Source of the DNA: CAWDAQ01 sp963800325
GTDB lineage: Bacteria; Actinomycetota; Actinomycetes; Actinomycetales; Dermatophilaceae
DNA length: 64,000 nucleotides
Direction: 5' to 3'
Assembly (NCBI GenBank): GCA_963800325.1
Contig: CAWDAQ010000003.1
Coordinates: 372,001-436,000, forward strand
Positions 17,805-26,541 of the stretch are shown here, piece by piece (the stretch's first letter is position 1; the number at the start of each line of letters is the position of its first letter). The position numbers and the translations under genes were made by a program. The notes beneath the pieces are model-generated. The model was not told the DNA's origin. It ran no database searches and was given only the letters and a program-made list of their open reading frames with translations.

Positions 17805-19664
17805 CTACTCGACCGTGACCGACTTCGCGAGGTTGCGCGGCTGGTCGACGTCGAGGCCCTTGGCGGTCGACAGCTCGAGCGCGAACACCTGCAGCGGGAC
17901 GACGGTCAGCAGCGGTGCGAGCAGCGGGGAGGTGTGGGGCACCCGGATGACCTCGTCGGCGAACGGCTCGACGGAGGTGTCCTCCTCCTCGGCGATGACG
18001 AGGGTGCGCGCCCCGCGGGCCCGGATCTCCTGGATGTTCGAGACGACCTTGTCGTGCAGCCCGTGCGGGGTCGCCGGCCCGGGGACGACGATGAACACCG
18101 GCTGTCCCGGCTCGATGAGCGCGATCGGGCCGTGCTTGAGCTCGCCGGCCGCGAAGCCCTCGGCGTGGATGTAGGCGAGCTCCTTGAGCTTCAGCGCGCC
18201 CTCCATCGCCACCGGGAAGCCGACGTGCCGGCCGAGGAAGAGGACCGAGCGGGTGTCGGCCATGAACCGGGCGATCTCCTTGACCCGGCCCATCGACTGC
18301 AGCAGCAGCTCGATCTTCGCCGGGACCTCGTGGAGCTCGCGCATCACCGCGTGGGCGTCGTCGGCGTAGGTCTGCCCGCGCAGCTGGGCCAGGTAGAGCC
18401 CGAGGACGTAGCAGGCGGTGATCTGGGCGAGGAAGGCCTTGGTCGAGGCGACCGCGATCTCCGGGCCGGCGTGGGTGTAGAGCACCGCGTCCGAGGCCCG
18501 GGGGATCGTCGAGCCGTGCGTGTTGCACACCGAGATCGTCAGCGCGCCGAGCTCGCGGGCGTGACGGACGGCCATGAGGGTGTCCATCGTCTCGCCGGAC
18601 TGGCTGATCGACACCACGAGCGTGCGGCCGTCGACGATCGGGTCGCAGTAGCGGAACTCGTGCGCGAGGCTGACCTCGACCGGGATGCGCGTCCAGTGCT
18701 CGATGGCGTACTTGGCCACGGTGCCGGCGTACGCGGCGGTCCCGCAGGCGACGATCGTGATCCGGTCGACCTGGGCGAGCCGCTCCTCGGGGATGCGCAG
18801 CTCGTCGAGGACGAGGCTGCCGCCGGAGTCGGTGCGCCCGAGCAGGGTGTCGGCGACCGCGTGCGGCTGCTCGGTGATCTCCTTCTCCATGTACGTGTCG
18901 TAGCCGCCCTTCTCGGCGGCCGCGGCGTCCCACGTCACGTCGTAGGCGGTCGCCTCGGCGGGGGCACCGGCGAAGTCGGTGACCTCGCACGAGTCCGGGG
19001 TGATCGTCACGATCTGGTCCTGGCCGAGCTCGAGGGCCCGGCGGGTGTGCCCGATGAACGCGGCCACGTCGGAGCCGAGGAAGTTCTCCCCGTCCCCGAG
19101 CCCGACGACGAGCGGGCTGTTGCGGCGCGCCCCGACGACCGTGCCCGGGTTGTCGGCGTGGACGGCGAGGAGGGTGAACGCGCCCCCGAGGCGGGCGACG
19201 ACGGCCCGCATCGCCGCGGTGAGGTCGCCGGACTCGGCGTGGGCGCGGGCGAGCAGGTGGGCGGCGACCTCGGTGTCGGTCTCGCTGGCGAAGTCGACGC
19301 CGTCGGCGAGGAGCTCGGACTTCAGCGCGTGGAAGTTCTCGATGATGCCGTTGTGGATGACCGCGAGCCGGCCGTCGCCGCCGCCGAGGTGCGGGTGGGC
19401 GTTCTCGTCGGTCGGGGGGCCGTGGGTGGCCCAGCGGGTGTGCCCGATCGCCGTCGACGCGGACGGGAGGGCCTCGGCCTCGATGGCCGCCCGGAGGTTG
19501 GCGAGCTTGCCGGCGCGCTTGGCCGTGGCCACGCCGTTCGGCCCCACGAGGGCGACCCCGGCGGAGTCGTACCCCCGGTACTCGAGCCGCGCGAGGCCCT
19601 CCATCACGACGTCCAGGGCCGTGCCGTCGGTGTTCCGGCCGACGTAGCCGACGATTCCACACAT
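17805..19664 (-). CDS. glmS: Glutamine-fructose-6-phosphate aminotransferase (isomerizing)
   Basis: A 619-residue enzyme. Translation from 19664 begins MCGIVGYVG, so that Cys2 becomes the N-terminal nucleophile of the glutaminase domain after Met removal. This fixes the start and rejects the longer in-frame ATG at 19724. Two SIS sugar-isomerase domains follow (around SISQSGETMDTL and the later ELKHGPIALIE). The C-terminus is LAKSVTVE as usual. It makes glucosamine-6-phosphate for peptidoglycan and heads the nine-gene leftward run. Confidence 0.97.
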   Translation of the reverse strand: MCGIVGYVGRNTDGTALDVVMEGLARLEYRGYDSAGVALVGPNGVATAKRAGKLANLRAAIEAEALPSASTAIGHTRWATHGPPTDENAHPHLGGGDGRLAVIHNGIIENFHALKSELLADGVDFASETDTEVAAHLLARAHAESGDLTAAMRAVVARLGGAFTLLAVHADNPGTVVGARRNSPLVVGLGDGENFLGSDVAAFIGHTRRALELGQDQIVTITPDSCEVTDFAGAPAEATAYDVTWDAAAAEKGGYDTYMEKEITEQPHAVADTLLGRTDSGGSLVLDELRIPEERLAQVDRITIVACGTAAYAGTVAKYAIEHWTRIPVEVSLAHEFRYCDPIVDGRTLVVSISQSGETMDTLMAVRHARELGALTISVCNTHGSTIPRASDAVLYTHAGPEIAVASTKAFLAQITACYVLGLYLAQLRGQTYADDAHAVMRELHEVPAKIELLLQSMGRVKEIARFMADTRSVLFLGRHVGFPVAMEGALKLKELAYIHAEGFAAGELKHGPIALIEPGQPVFIVVPGPATPHGLHDKVVSNIQEIRARGARTLVIAEEEDTSVEPFADEVIRVPHTSPLLAPLLTVVPLQVFALELSTAKGLDVDQPRNLAKSVTVE

Positions 19665-19671
19665 GCGCGGC

Positions 19672-19677
19672 AGCCTA
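19672..19677 (-). promoter_or_regulatory. -10 box of leaderless promoter for glmS
   Basis: TAGGCT on the minus strand, 7 nt before the ATG at 19664. No ribosome site is seen upstream of the start. Confidence 0.55.
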
Positions 19678-19721
19678 TCCGGACCGCCGCGGCCCGGGCC
19701 GGGAGCGGTGGCGGTGTGCGA

Positions 19722-19727
19722 CACAAT
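19722..19727 (+). promoter_or_regulatory. Possible -10 box of leaderless promoter for coaA
   Basis: CACAAT lies 7 nt before the GTG at 19735. It is weaker than the others but similarly spaced. Confidence 0.4.
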
Positions 19728-19734
19728 CGTGCCC

Positions 19735-20685
19735 GTGACCCAGCCGACGCCGATCCCCTCGCCGTACGTCGAGCTCGACCGGCAGGCCTGGGCCCGGCTG
19801 CGGGAGAACCACCCGCTGAGCCTCTCGGCCGAGGAGGTGTCCCGGCTGCAGGGCCTCGGCGACCGGCTCGACCTCGCCGAGGTCGAGGAGGTCTACCTGC
19901 CGCTGTCGCGGCTGCTGACGTTCTGGGTCGCCGCCGGCACCCAGCTGCACCAGGTGACGACGAGCTTCCTCGGCGAGCGTCCGGCCAAGGTGCCCTTCGT
20001 CATCGGCGTCGGCGGCTCGGTCGCGGTGGGGAAGTCGACGACGGCGCGCATCCTCCAGGAGCTGCTGCGCCGCTGGCCCGACACCCCCCGGGTCTCGCTC
20101 ATCACGACCGACGGCTTCCTCTGGCCGAACCGGGAGCTCGAGCGCCGTGGCCTGCTCGGCCGCAAGGGGTTCCCCGAGTCCTACGACCGCCGCTCGCTGC
20201 TGCGCTTCGTCGCCGAGGTCAAGGCGGGCCGGGAGCAGGTCGCCGCCCCGGTCTACTCGCACCTGACCTACGACATCGTCCCCGGCGAGCGGGTCCTCGT
20301 CCGGCGCCCGGACGTCCTCATCGTCGAGGGGCTCAACGTGCTCCAGACCCCGCGGCCGGCGACCGACGGGCGCACGAGCCTGGCGGTGAGCGACTTCTTC
20401 GACTTCTCCGTCTACGTCGACGCCCACCTCGACCACATCCGCTCGTGGTACGTCGAGCGCTTCCTCCGGCTGCGGGAGACCGCGTTCGCGGACCCGCACT
20501 CCTACTTCCACCGGTACGCGCGGCTGTCCGACGAGGAGGCCCGGTCGACGGCGCTGCGGATCTGGACCGAGATCAACGAGCCCAACCTGCGCGAGAACGT
20601 CCTGCCGACGCGGTCCCGGGCGAGCCTCGTGCTCTCGAAGGGGCCGAACCACGCGGTGACCCGGATCCGGATGCGCAAGCTCTGA
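19735..20685 (+). CDS. coaA: Pantothenate kinase type I
   Basis: A 316-residue P-loop kinase. The Walker A stretch GGSVAVGKS is at residues 93-101, followed by LITTDGFLWPN, VYSHLTYDIVPGE and VLIVEGLNVLQ, all hallmarks of bacterial type I CoaA. It phosphorylates pantothenate, the first committed step of CoA synthesis. The GTG at 19735 gives the family length. It is divergent from glmS across 70 bp. Confidence 0.97.
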   Translation: MTQPTPIPSPYVELDRQAWARLRENHPLSLSAEEVSRLQGLGDRLDLAEVEEVYLPLSRLLTFWVAAGTQLHQVTTSFLGERPAKVPFVIGVGGSVAVGKSTTARILQELLRRWPDTPRVSLITTDGFLWPNRELERRGLLGRKGFPESYDRRSLLRFVAEVKAGREQVAAPVYSHLTYDIVPGERVLVRRPDVLIVEGLNVLQTPRPATDGRTSLAVSDFFDFSVYVDAHLDHIRSWYVERFLRLRETAFADPHSYFHRYARLSDEEARSTALRIWTEINEPNLRENVLPTRSRASLVLSKGPNHAVTRIRMRKL

Positions 20686-20732
20686 CCGTGGGCCGCCGGG
20701 ACGGGCGGGGTGAGGGGGCCCGGCGGTGGGGG

Positions 20733-20738
20733 CATGAT
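20733..20738 (+). promoter_or_regulatory. -10 box of leaderless promoter for fumC
   Basis: CATGAT, then GGGGCC and ATG at 20745; same geometry as the box at 6322. Confidence 0.45.
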
Positions 20739-20744
20739 GGGGCC

Positions 20745-22172
20745 ATGAGCACCGAGCAGCCGAGCACCGGTCAGGACGTCCGCATCGAGCACGACTCGAT
20801 GGGCGAGGTCGAGGTCCCCGCGGACGCGCTCTGGGGAGCGCAGACCGCCCGGGCCGTCGAGAACTTCCCGATCTCGGGGAGCGGGGTCCCCAGCGCGGTG
20901 GTCCACGCGCTGGCGGAGGTGAAGTCGGCGGCGGCGAAGGTCAACGCCGACCTCGGCGTGCTCGACGCCGACCGCGCGGCGGCGATCTCCGCGGCCGCGG
21001 ACGAGGTCGCCCGCGGCGAGCACGACGACCAGTTCCCCGTGGACGTGTTCCAGACCGGCTCGGGCACGTCGACGAACATGAACGTCAACGAGGTCGTCGC
21101 CCGGATCGCCCACCTCGCCAGCGGCCTCGAGGTCCACCCGAACGACCACGTCAACGCCGGGCAGTCGAGCAACGACACGTTCCCGACCGCGCTGCGGGTC
21201 GCGGCGACCCGGGTCAGCCACGAGGAGCTCGTGCCCGCCCTGGGGGACCTCGCCCGCTCGCTGGCAGGCAAGGAGTCCGAGTTCGCCGACGTCGTCAAGG
21301 CCGGCCGCACCCACCTCATGGACGCCGTCCCGGTGACCCTCGGCCAGGAGTTCGGTGGCTACCGGCGCCAGGTCGAGCTCGGGATCCAGCGGGTCCTCGT
21401 CGCGGCCCAGGCCACGAGCGAGCTGCCGCTCGGCGGGACCGCCGCCGGGACCGGTCTCAACGCGGCGCCGTCGTTCGCGGCCCGGGTCATCGACCTCGTC
21501 AGCGACCGGACCGGGCTGCCGTTCCGGGAGGCGGTCAACCACTTCGAGGCGCAGTCGGCCCAGGACGCCCTCGTCGAGCTCTCGGGGGCGCTGCGCACGG
21601 TCGCGGTGAGCCTGACGAAGATCTGCAACGACCTGCGCTGGATGAGCAGCGGGCCGCGGACCGGTCTCGGCGAGATCCGGCTGCCCGACCTGCAGCCGGG
21701 GTCGAGCATCATGCCCGGCAAGGTCAACCCCGTCGTCTGCGAGGCGACGCTCATGGTGTGCGCCCAGGTCATCGGCAACGACGTCACGGTGACGACGGCG
21801 GGCGCGGCGGGCGCGTTCGAGCTCAACGTCATGCTCCCGGTCATCGGGCGCAACGTGCTCGAGTCGGCGCACCTGCTCGCCCGGGCCTCGCAGGTCCTCG
21901 CCGGCCGCTGCGTCGACGGCATCGAGGCCGACGCGGACCACTGCCGCGAGCTCGCGGAGGGGTCGCCGTCGATCGTCACCCCGCTCAACGGCTACATCGG
22001 CTACGAGGCGGCGGCCAAGGTCGTCAAGCAGGCCCTCGCCGAGCAGCGCCCCATCCGGGACGTCGTCGTCGACCAGGGGCACGTCGCCTCGGGTGCGATC
22101 ACCGAGTCCCAGCTCGACCAGGTGCTCGACGTGCTCGCGATGGCGCGGCCCACGGAGCGCCCGGCACGCTGA
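20745..22172 (+). CDS. fumC: Class II fumarate hydratase
   Basis: A 475-residue fumarase/aspartase superfamily protein. The signature loop PGSSIMPGKVNPV occurs around residues 319-331, the substrate-binding GSGTSTNMNVNEV around residue 106, and HPNDHVNAGQSSNDTFP is intact. It hydrates fumarate to L-malate in the TCA cycle and needs no Fe-S cluster. The upstream frame stays open far to the left but has no coding signal there; the ATG at 20745 gives the usual length. Confidence 0.96.
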   Translation: MSTEQPSTGQDVRIEHDSMGEVEVPADALWGAQTARAVENFPISGSGVPSAVVHALAEVKSAAAKVNADLGVLDADRAAAISAAADEVARGEHDDQFPVDVFQTGSGTSTNMNVNEVVARIAHLASGLEVHPNDHVNAGQSSNDTFPTALRVAATRVSHEELVPALGDLARSLAGKESEFADVVKAGRTHLMDAVPVTLGQEFGGYRRQVELGIQRVLVAAQATSELPLGGTAAGTGLNAAPSFAARVIDLVSDRTGLPFREAVNHFEAQSAQDALVELSGALRTVAVSLTKICNDLRWMSSGPRTGLGEIRLPDLQPGSSIMPGKVNPVVCEATLMVCAQVIGNDVTVTTAGAAGAFELNVMLPVIGRNVLESAHLLARASQVLAGRCVDGIEADADHCRELAEGSPSIVTPLNGYIGYEAAAKVVKQALAEQRPIRDVVVDQGHVASGAITESQLDQVLDVLAMARPTERPAR

Positions 22173-22199
22173 GGGCGCCCGGCCGACGCCTCCCGGCCC

Positions 22200-22973
22200 T
22201 CAGTACCAGTGGGGGCTGTGGCTGTTCCAGGTCTGGAGGGCGTTGCACGGGGTGCCGTAGGAGGACCTGATGTAGTCCAGCCCCCACCGGACCTGGGTCT
22301 CGGGGTTGGTCTTCCAGTCGCCGGCGACCGAGGCCATCTTCCCCCCCGGCAGGGCCTGCGGGATGCCGTAGGCGCCGGAGGAGGAGTTCGTGGCGGTGTA
22401 GTCCCAGCCGCTCTCGCCGGTCCAGAGCCGCTCCAGGCAGCCCCACTGGCCCGAGGAGAAGCCGTACTCGCCCATGAGCCTGCGGGCCAGCGACTTCGGG
22501 TCGGACTGCGCGGCCGCGAGCGCCTTCGCGGCCTTGCGCTTCTTCGCGGCCTTGCGCTTCTGCTCCGCCGCGCGCCGCTCCTCGGCCCTGCGCTCCTTCT
22601 CGGCGACGCGCCGCGCCTGGGCCTCGGCCGCGCGGGCGCGTTCGCGCCGGTGCTCGCGCAGCGAGCTGCGGGAGGCCGCCTCGGCCGAGCGTGACGCGGC
22701 CAGCTCTGCGACGTGCCGCGCGGAGGCGGTCGGGGCGTCGCTGGAGTGGGCGGTGACACTGCTGCCGAGCGACTGGCCGGCGTGGCCCGACGCGGAGGAG
22801 GCCAGACCGGCGCCCGCGGTCACGACGGCCACGGCGAGCGCGCCCACCCCTGCGGCGGGACGGACGAGGGCCCGGCGCAGGCGGGTGGCGCGGGCGGGAG
22901 CCGGGGTGCTGCTGTGGGGGGCGGGCTCGGTGGCGGGCTGGGGGGCAGAGTGTCGTCCCTCGTAGCGGGGCAA
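22200..22973 (-). CDS. Secreted transglycosylase-like protein
   Basis: A 257-residue protein. A hydrophobic signal segment spans about residues 40-62 after a long arginine-containing N-terminus. A very basic/acidic Ala-Arg-Glu-Lys region (about 85-155) should form a helix or coiled coil. The C-terminal 90 residues are a lysozyme-like domain: ESGWDYTATN carries the likely catalytic glutamate, followed by AYGIPQALPGGKM and the terminal WNSHSPHWY. It probably cuts peptidoglycan, as Rpf- and SLT-like proteins do. The start is TTG at 22973, chosen because AAGGAG lies 5 nt upstream. Confidence 0.85.
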   Translation of the reverse strand: MPRYEGRHSAPQPATEPAPHSSTPAPARATRLRRALVRPAAGVGALAVAVVTAGAGLASSASGHAGQSLGSSVTAHSSDAPTASARHVAELAASRSAEAASRSSLREHRRERARAAEAQARRVAEKERRAEERRAAEQKRKAAKKRKAAKALAAAQSDPKSLARRLMGEYGFSSGQWGCLERLWTGESGWDYTATNSSSGAYGIPQALPGGKMASVAGDWKTNPETQVRWGLDYIRSSYGTPCNALQTWNSHSPHWY

Positions 22974-23125
22974 GGCAACTCCTTGGCAGGCGAGACCACC
23001 CGGTGCCCGGTGTTCTCCCCCGGGGCGGGTGGTCGGGTGTCAGGGATGGCCGGTGACCTCGCTGTAACCGGTCCGTTATCAGTTCGAGACCATCATGGCA
23101 GAAGGGTCAAGAGTTCACCAAATTC
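22974..23125 (-). promoter_or_regulatory. Structured 5' leader of the transglycosylase gene
   Basis: About 150 nt without a gene. On the minus strand it contains a hairpin CCGGTTAC/GTCACCGG (one mismatch) and, just before the AAGGAG, a strong stem ACCACCCG/CGGGTGGT whose loop includes GGGGGAGAACACCGGG. Cell-wall hydrolase genes of actinobacteria often carry a c-di-AMP riboswitch in this position. I cannot confirm a match to that consensus by eye. Confidence 0.4.
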
Positions 23126-23191
23126 TGGGTGGTGACGGCGCCCGTCGCCGCCGTCGGGGCCCGAGGGACCCCGGCCGGCGGCGAGGCGGGA

Positions 23192-24613
23192 TCACACGTG
23201 GGGGCCCTCGAGCAGGTCGGTGACGAGGGCGGCGATCGGGCTCCGCTCGGATCGGTTGAGCGTGACGTGGGCGAAGAGCGGGTGCCCCTTGAGGGACTCG
23301 ATGACGGCCGCGACACCGTCGTGCCGCCCCACCCTGAGGTTGTCGCGCTGGGCGACGTCGTGGGTGAGCACGACCCGGGAGTTCTGGCCCACCCGGGAGA
23401 GCACGGTGAGCAGGACGTTGCGCTCCAGCGACTGGGCCTCGTCGACGACGACGAACGCGTCGTGCAGCGACCGGCCCCGGATGTGGGTCAGCGGCATCAC
23501 CTCGAGCATGCCGCGGTCGAGCACCTCCTCGACGACCTCACGGCTGACGAGGGCGCCGAGGGTGTCGAACACGGCCTGCGCCCAGGGGCCCATCTTCTCC
23601 TGCTCGCTCCCGGGGAGGTAGCCCAGCTCCTGGCCCCCGACGGCGTAGAGCGGTCGGAAGACGACGACCCGGCGGTGCTGCTGGCGCTCCATCACCGCCT
23701 CGAGCCCGGCGCAGAGCGCGAGCGCGCTCTTGCCCGTACCGGCGCGGCCCCCGAGGCTGACGATGCCGACGTCGGGGTCGAGGAGGAGGTCGAGGGCGAT
23801 CCGCTGCTCGGCGCTGCGTCCGTGGAGCCCGAAGGCGTCGCGGTCCCCCCGGACCAGGCGCACCTGCTTGTCCGGACCGACCCGGCCCAGGCCGCTGCCG
23901 CGCGGCGAGAGGAGCTTGAGCCCGGTGTGGCAGGGCAGCTCGGCCGCGGCGAGGTGCTCGAGGCGACCGTTCTCGTAGAGGGAGTCCATCTCCTCGGCGG
24001 TGACGTCGACCTCGGCCATACCGGTCCAGCCCGACTCGACGGCGAGCTCGGCGCGGTACTCCTGCGCCTCGAGCCCGACGGCCGAGGCCTTGACCCGCAT
24101 GGGCAGGTCCTTGCTCACGACGGTGACGTCGCAGCCCTCGTCGGCGAGGTTGCGCGCGACGGCGAGGATCCGGCTGTCGTTGTCACCGAGCCGGAACCCC
24201 GCCGGGAGGGCGCCGGGGTCGGTGTGGTTCAGCTCGACCCGCAGCGTGCCGCCCTCCTCCCCCACCGGCACCGGGGCGTCGAGCCGGCCGTGCTCGATGC
24301 GCAGGTCGTCGAGGGTCCGCAGCGCGGACCGGGCGAAGTACCCCAGCTCGGGGTGGTGGCGCTTGCCCTCGAGCTCGGTGACGACGACGACCGGCAGGAC
24401 GACCTCGTGCTCGGCGAACCGGAGCATGGCGCGGGGGTCGGACAGCAGGACGGAGGTGTCGAGCACGTACGTGTGCCGGCGCGCGCGCACGGTGTCCGGG
24501 CCCGTCGCGTGGGGGTCCGTCGTGTCGGGGCCAGTCGGAGGGCCCGCCGTGTCGGGGGCCGTGGTGCGGGGGCGGGTCACGTCGGGGCGGGAGGATCGGG
24601 ACGTCGAGGCCAC
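23192..24613 (-). CDS. PhoH-family ATPase with N-terminal PIN domain (YlaK type)
   Basis: A 473-residue fusion. The PIN nuclease-like domain follows a poorly conserved 40-residue leader and shows its acidic residues in YVLDTSVLLSDP, VTELEGKRH and LGDNDSRILA. The PhoH P-loop domain has Walker A GRAGTGKSALA and Walker B AFVVVDEAQSL, then LTHDVAQRDN. PIN-PhoH proteins are RNA helicase/ribonucleases. The GTG at 24613 is chosen because AAGGAG lies 6 nt upstream; the nearby ATG at 24619 directly abuts the AAGGAG and would be poorly spaced. Confidence 0.92.
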   Translation of the reverse strand: MASTSRSSRPDVTRPRTTAPDTAGPPTGPDTTDPHATGPDTVRARRHTYVLDTSVLLSDPRAMLRFAEHEVVLPVVVVTELEGKRHHPELGYFARSALRTLDDLRIEHGRLDAPVPVGEEGGTLRVELNHTDPGALPAGFRLGDNDSRILAVARNLADEGCDVTVVSKDLPMRVKASAVGLEAQEYRAELAVESGWTGMAEVDVTAEEMDSLYENGRLEHLAAAELPCHTGLKLLSPRGSGLGRVGPDKQVRLVRGDRDAFGLHGRSAEQRIALDLLLDPDVGIVSLGGRAGTGKSALALCAGLEAVMERQQHRRVVVFRPLYAVGGQELGYLPGSEQEKMGPWAQAVFDTLGALVSREVVEEVLDRGMLEVMPLTHIRGRSLHDAFVVVDEAQSLERNVLLTVLSRVGQNSRVVLTHDVAQRDNLRVGRHDGVAAVIESLKGHPLFAHVTLNRSERSPIAALVTDLLEGPHV

Positions 24614-24906
24614 TTGCATCTCCTTGCCGCACTCCGCGCCGCCGCGGCGCACAGCGCGCCTACTCGCGGTCGAGGTGCCGGGACCGAGCCCTCGACGACG
24701 AGGACCGGGACCGGCCCCCTCCTCGGAGCGGAGTGTGCTCCATCGTCTCGGGCCTCCCGAACGCTCCGCGGGTGCGTCGCGTCACTGGGAACGCTACGTC
24801 CTGACGGGGGTCGCGCGCGGCAGGACACGTCGGACCGGTGCCGTGTCGTGACCCACGAGGCCGACGTGTCCCGCCCGCGTGACCTGCGGGGTTGACCGCC
24901 CGGGGG
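24614..24906. other. 293-nt gap: uppS 3' hairpin and PhoH promoter/leader
   Basis: The inverted repeat GGACACGTCGG (24823-24833)/CCGACGTGTCC (24861-24871) lies 35 nt after the uppS stop and may terminate it. Further left on the minus strand, TAGCGT (24796-24791) is a candidate -10 for the PhoH gene, which would give a leader of about 170 nt. That leader includes a small GTCGAGG/CCTCGAC hairpin. No coding sequence is seen. Confidence 0.5.
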
Positions 24907-25668
24907 TCAGCCGCCGAAGCGGCGGTGGCGCTCGGAGTAGGCACGCAGGGCCCGGAGGAAGTCGACCCGACGGAAGTCGGGCCAGTACGCCTCGCAGAAG
25001 TAGAACTCGCTGTGCGCGCTCTGCCAGAGCAGGAACCCGGACAGGCGCTGCTCCCCCGAGGTGCGGATGACGAGGTCGGGGTCGGGCTGGCCCCGGGTGT
25101 AGAGGTGCTCGGCGAGGTGCTCGACCTCGAGGGACTCGGCGAGGGACTCGATCGAGGTCCCGTTGCGGGCGTGCTCGGCGAGCAGGGAGCGGACCGCGTC
25201 GACGATCTCCTGCCGGCCGCCGTAGCCGACCGCCACGTTGACCGTCATGCCCTGGACGTCCTGCGTGCGGCGGGCGCAGTCCTTGAGGACGCCGGCGGTC
25301 TCGGCGGGCAGCAGGTCCAGCGCGCCGACCGGGTTGATCCGCCACCTCCCGGTCCGGGCGAGCCCGGAGACCGCGGTCTCGATGATGCGCACGAGCGGGC
25401 GCAGCTCCTCCTCCGGGCGGGAGAGGTTGTCGGTCGAGAGCAGCCAGAGCGTGACGACCTCGACGCCGACGTCCTCGCACCAGCCGAGGAACTTGCTGAT
25501 GTTGTCCGCGCCGGCCTGGTGGCCCTCGCGGGCACCGGCACCCCGCAGGCGCGCCCACCGGCGGTTGCCGTCGAGGAGCACGCCCACGTGCCGCGGGACG
25601 GTCGCGGGGTCGAGGCGGCGGGCGACGCGGCGCTCGTAGGCCGCGTACAACAGGTCGCGCACGGACAC
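24907..25668 (-). CDS. uppS: Isoprenyl transferase (cis-prenyl diphosphate synthase, UppS family)
   Basis: A 253-residue Z-prenyl synthase. The allylic-diphosphate site HVGVLLDGNRRWAR carries D33, and GYGGRQEIVDAVRSLL and DLVIRTSGEQRLSGFLLWQ are the other conserved blocks. It elongates an allylic diphosphate with cis-isoprene units for the lipid carriers of wall synthesis; product length (decaprenyl or shorter) is not clear. GTG at 25668 is preferred because an AGGAGG site precedes it. Confidence 0.93.
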   Translation of the reverse strand: MSVRDLLYAAYERRVARRLDPATVPRHVGVLLDGNRRWARLRGAGAREGHQAGADNISKFLGWCEDVGVEVVTLWLLSTDNLSRPEEELRPLVRIIETAVSGLARTGRWRINPVGALDLLPAETAGVLKDCARRTQDVQGMTVNVAVGYGGRQEIVDAVRSLLAEHARNGTSIESLAESLEVEHLAEHLYTRGQPDPDLVIRTSGEQRLSGFLLWQSAHSEFYFCEAYWPDFRRVDFLRALRAYSERHRRFGG

Positions 25669-25781
25669 GCGGGCCCTCCTCCCTCGACCGGCAAGCACCC
25701 ATCCCGGACTGCGGTGGATTCCACCGTACCGCGCGCCGCCGGGAGCCCCGGGAGACGCGCACGAGGGGCGAGGACACCGCC

Positions 25782-25826
25782 GATTATAGTTACCTGTCAG
25801 TAACTTACGAGTTCGTAGGTTATCGT
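25782..25826. promoter_or_regulatory. AT-rich divergent promoter/operator between uppS and the hemolysin-III gene
   Basis: On the minus strand TATAAT (25788-25783) is a perfect -10 for uppS, giving a leader of about 108 nt. On the plus strand TATCGT (25821-25826) lies 7 nt before the ATG at 25834. Between them are two dyads: GTTAC-N6-GTAAC (25789-25804) and CTTACGA/TCGTAGG (25804-25819). They look like regulator sites. Confidence 0.6.
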
Positions 25827-25833
25827 GGGACCC

Positions 25834-26541
25834 ATGCTGGCCGAGCCGCCCCACCACCCCAGCCGTCCCCGCGAGGCGATCGGGTCCGTCGTGGACTCGG
25901 TCAAGCCCCGCCTGCGTGGCTGGCTGCACGCGGGCATGGCACCGGTCGCGCTCGCCCTCGGCGCCGTCCTCGTCGTGCTCGCCCCCTCGACCGGGGCGAA
26001 GGTCGCCGCGGGGGTGTTCACCCTCACCGCCGGCCTGCTCTTCGGCACCTCGGGGGTCTACCATCGCGGGTCGTGGTCGCCGCGCGTCGCCGGCGTGCTC
26101 AAGCGGCTCGACCACTCGAACATCTTCCTCATCATCGCGGGCAGCTACACCCCGTTCGCCCTGCTGCTCCCCCGCGCCCAGGCGACCACCCTGCTCGCGG
26201 TCGTCTGGACCGGGGCCGTGCTCGGGGTGATCTTCCGGGTCTTCTGGATCACCGCCCCGCGGTGGCTCTACACGCCGATCTACGTCGCCCTCGGCTGGGT
26301 GGCCGTGTTCTACCTCAAGGGCTTCCTCGTCCACGGTGGCCCGGCGATCGTCGCGCTCGTCGTGGCCGGCGGCCTGCTCTACACCGTGGGCGCACTCGTC
26401 TACGGCTTCCGTCGCCCGAACCCGTCACCGCGGTGGTTCGGGTTCCACGAGGTCTTCCACGCCCTGACGATCGCGGCGTTCATCCTCCACTACGCCGCGG
26501 CGTCGATCACCTTCGCGGGACCGCTCACGGCCTCCGGCTGA
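25834..26541 (+). CDS. Hemolysin III family membrane protein (TrhA/PAQR type)
   Basis: A 235-residue, seven-helix integral membrane protein. Family residues visible include GVYHRGSW, LDHSNIFLIIAGSYTPF and the C-terminal FHEVFHALTIAAFILHY with metal-binding histidines. Members of this superfamily are linked to membrane energetics and lipid homeostasis; the haemolysin name is historical. The ATG at 25834 lies 7 nt after a TATCGT box and has no ribosome site. Confidence 0.9.
   Translation: MLAEPPHHPSRPREAIGSVVDSVKPRLRGWLHAGMAPVALALGAVLVVLAPSTGAKVAAGVFTLTAGLLFGTSGVYHRGSWSPRVAGVLKRLDHSNIFLIIAGSYTPFALLLPRAQATTLLAVVWTGAVLGVIFRVFWITAPRWLYTPIYVALGWVAVFYLKGFLVHGGPAIVALVVAGGLLYTVGALVYGFRRPNPSPRWFGFHEVFHALTIAAFILHYAAASITFAGPLTASG

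Noticed and set aside
24614..24906. A hidden gene in the gap between PhoH and uppS
   Set aside because: Open frames here lack a ribosome site and recognisable protein pattern; hairpins and a promoter explain the space.
25834..26541. A true haemolysin
   Set aside because: The hemolysin III name is historical; the protein is a seven-helix PAQR-like membrane protein.
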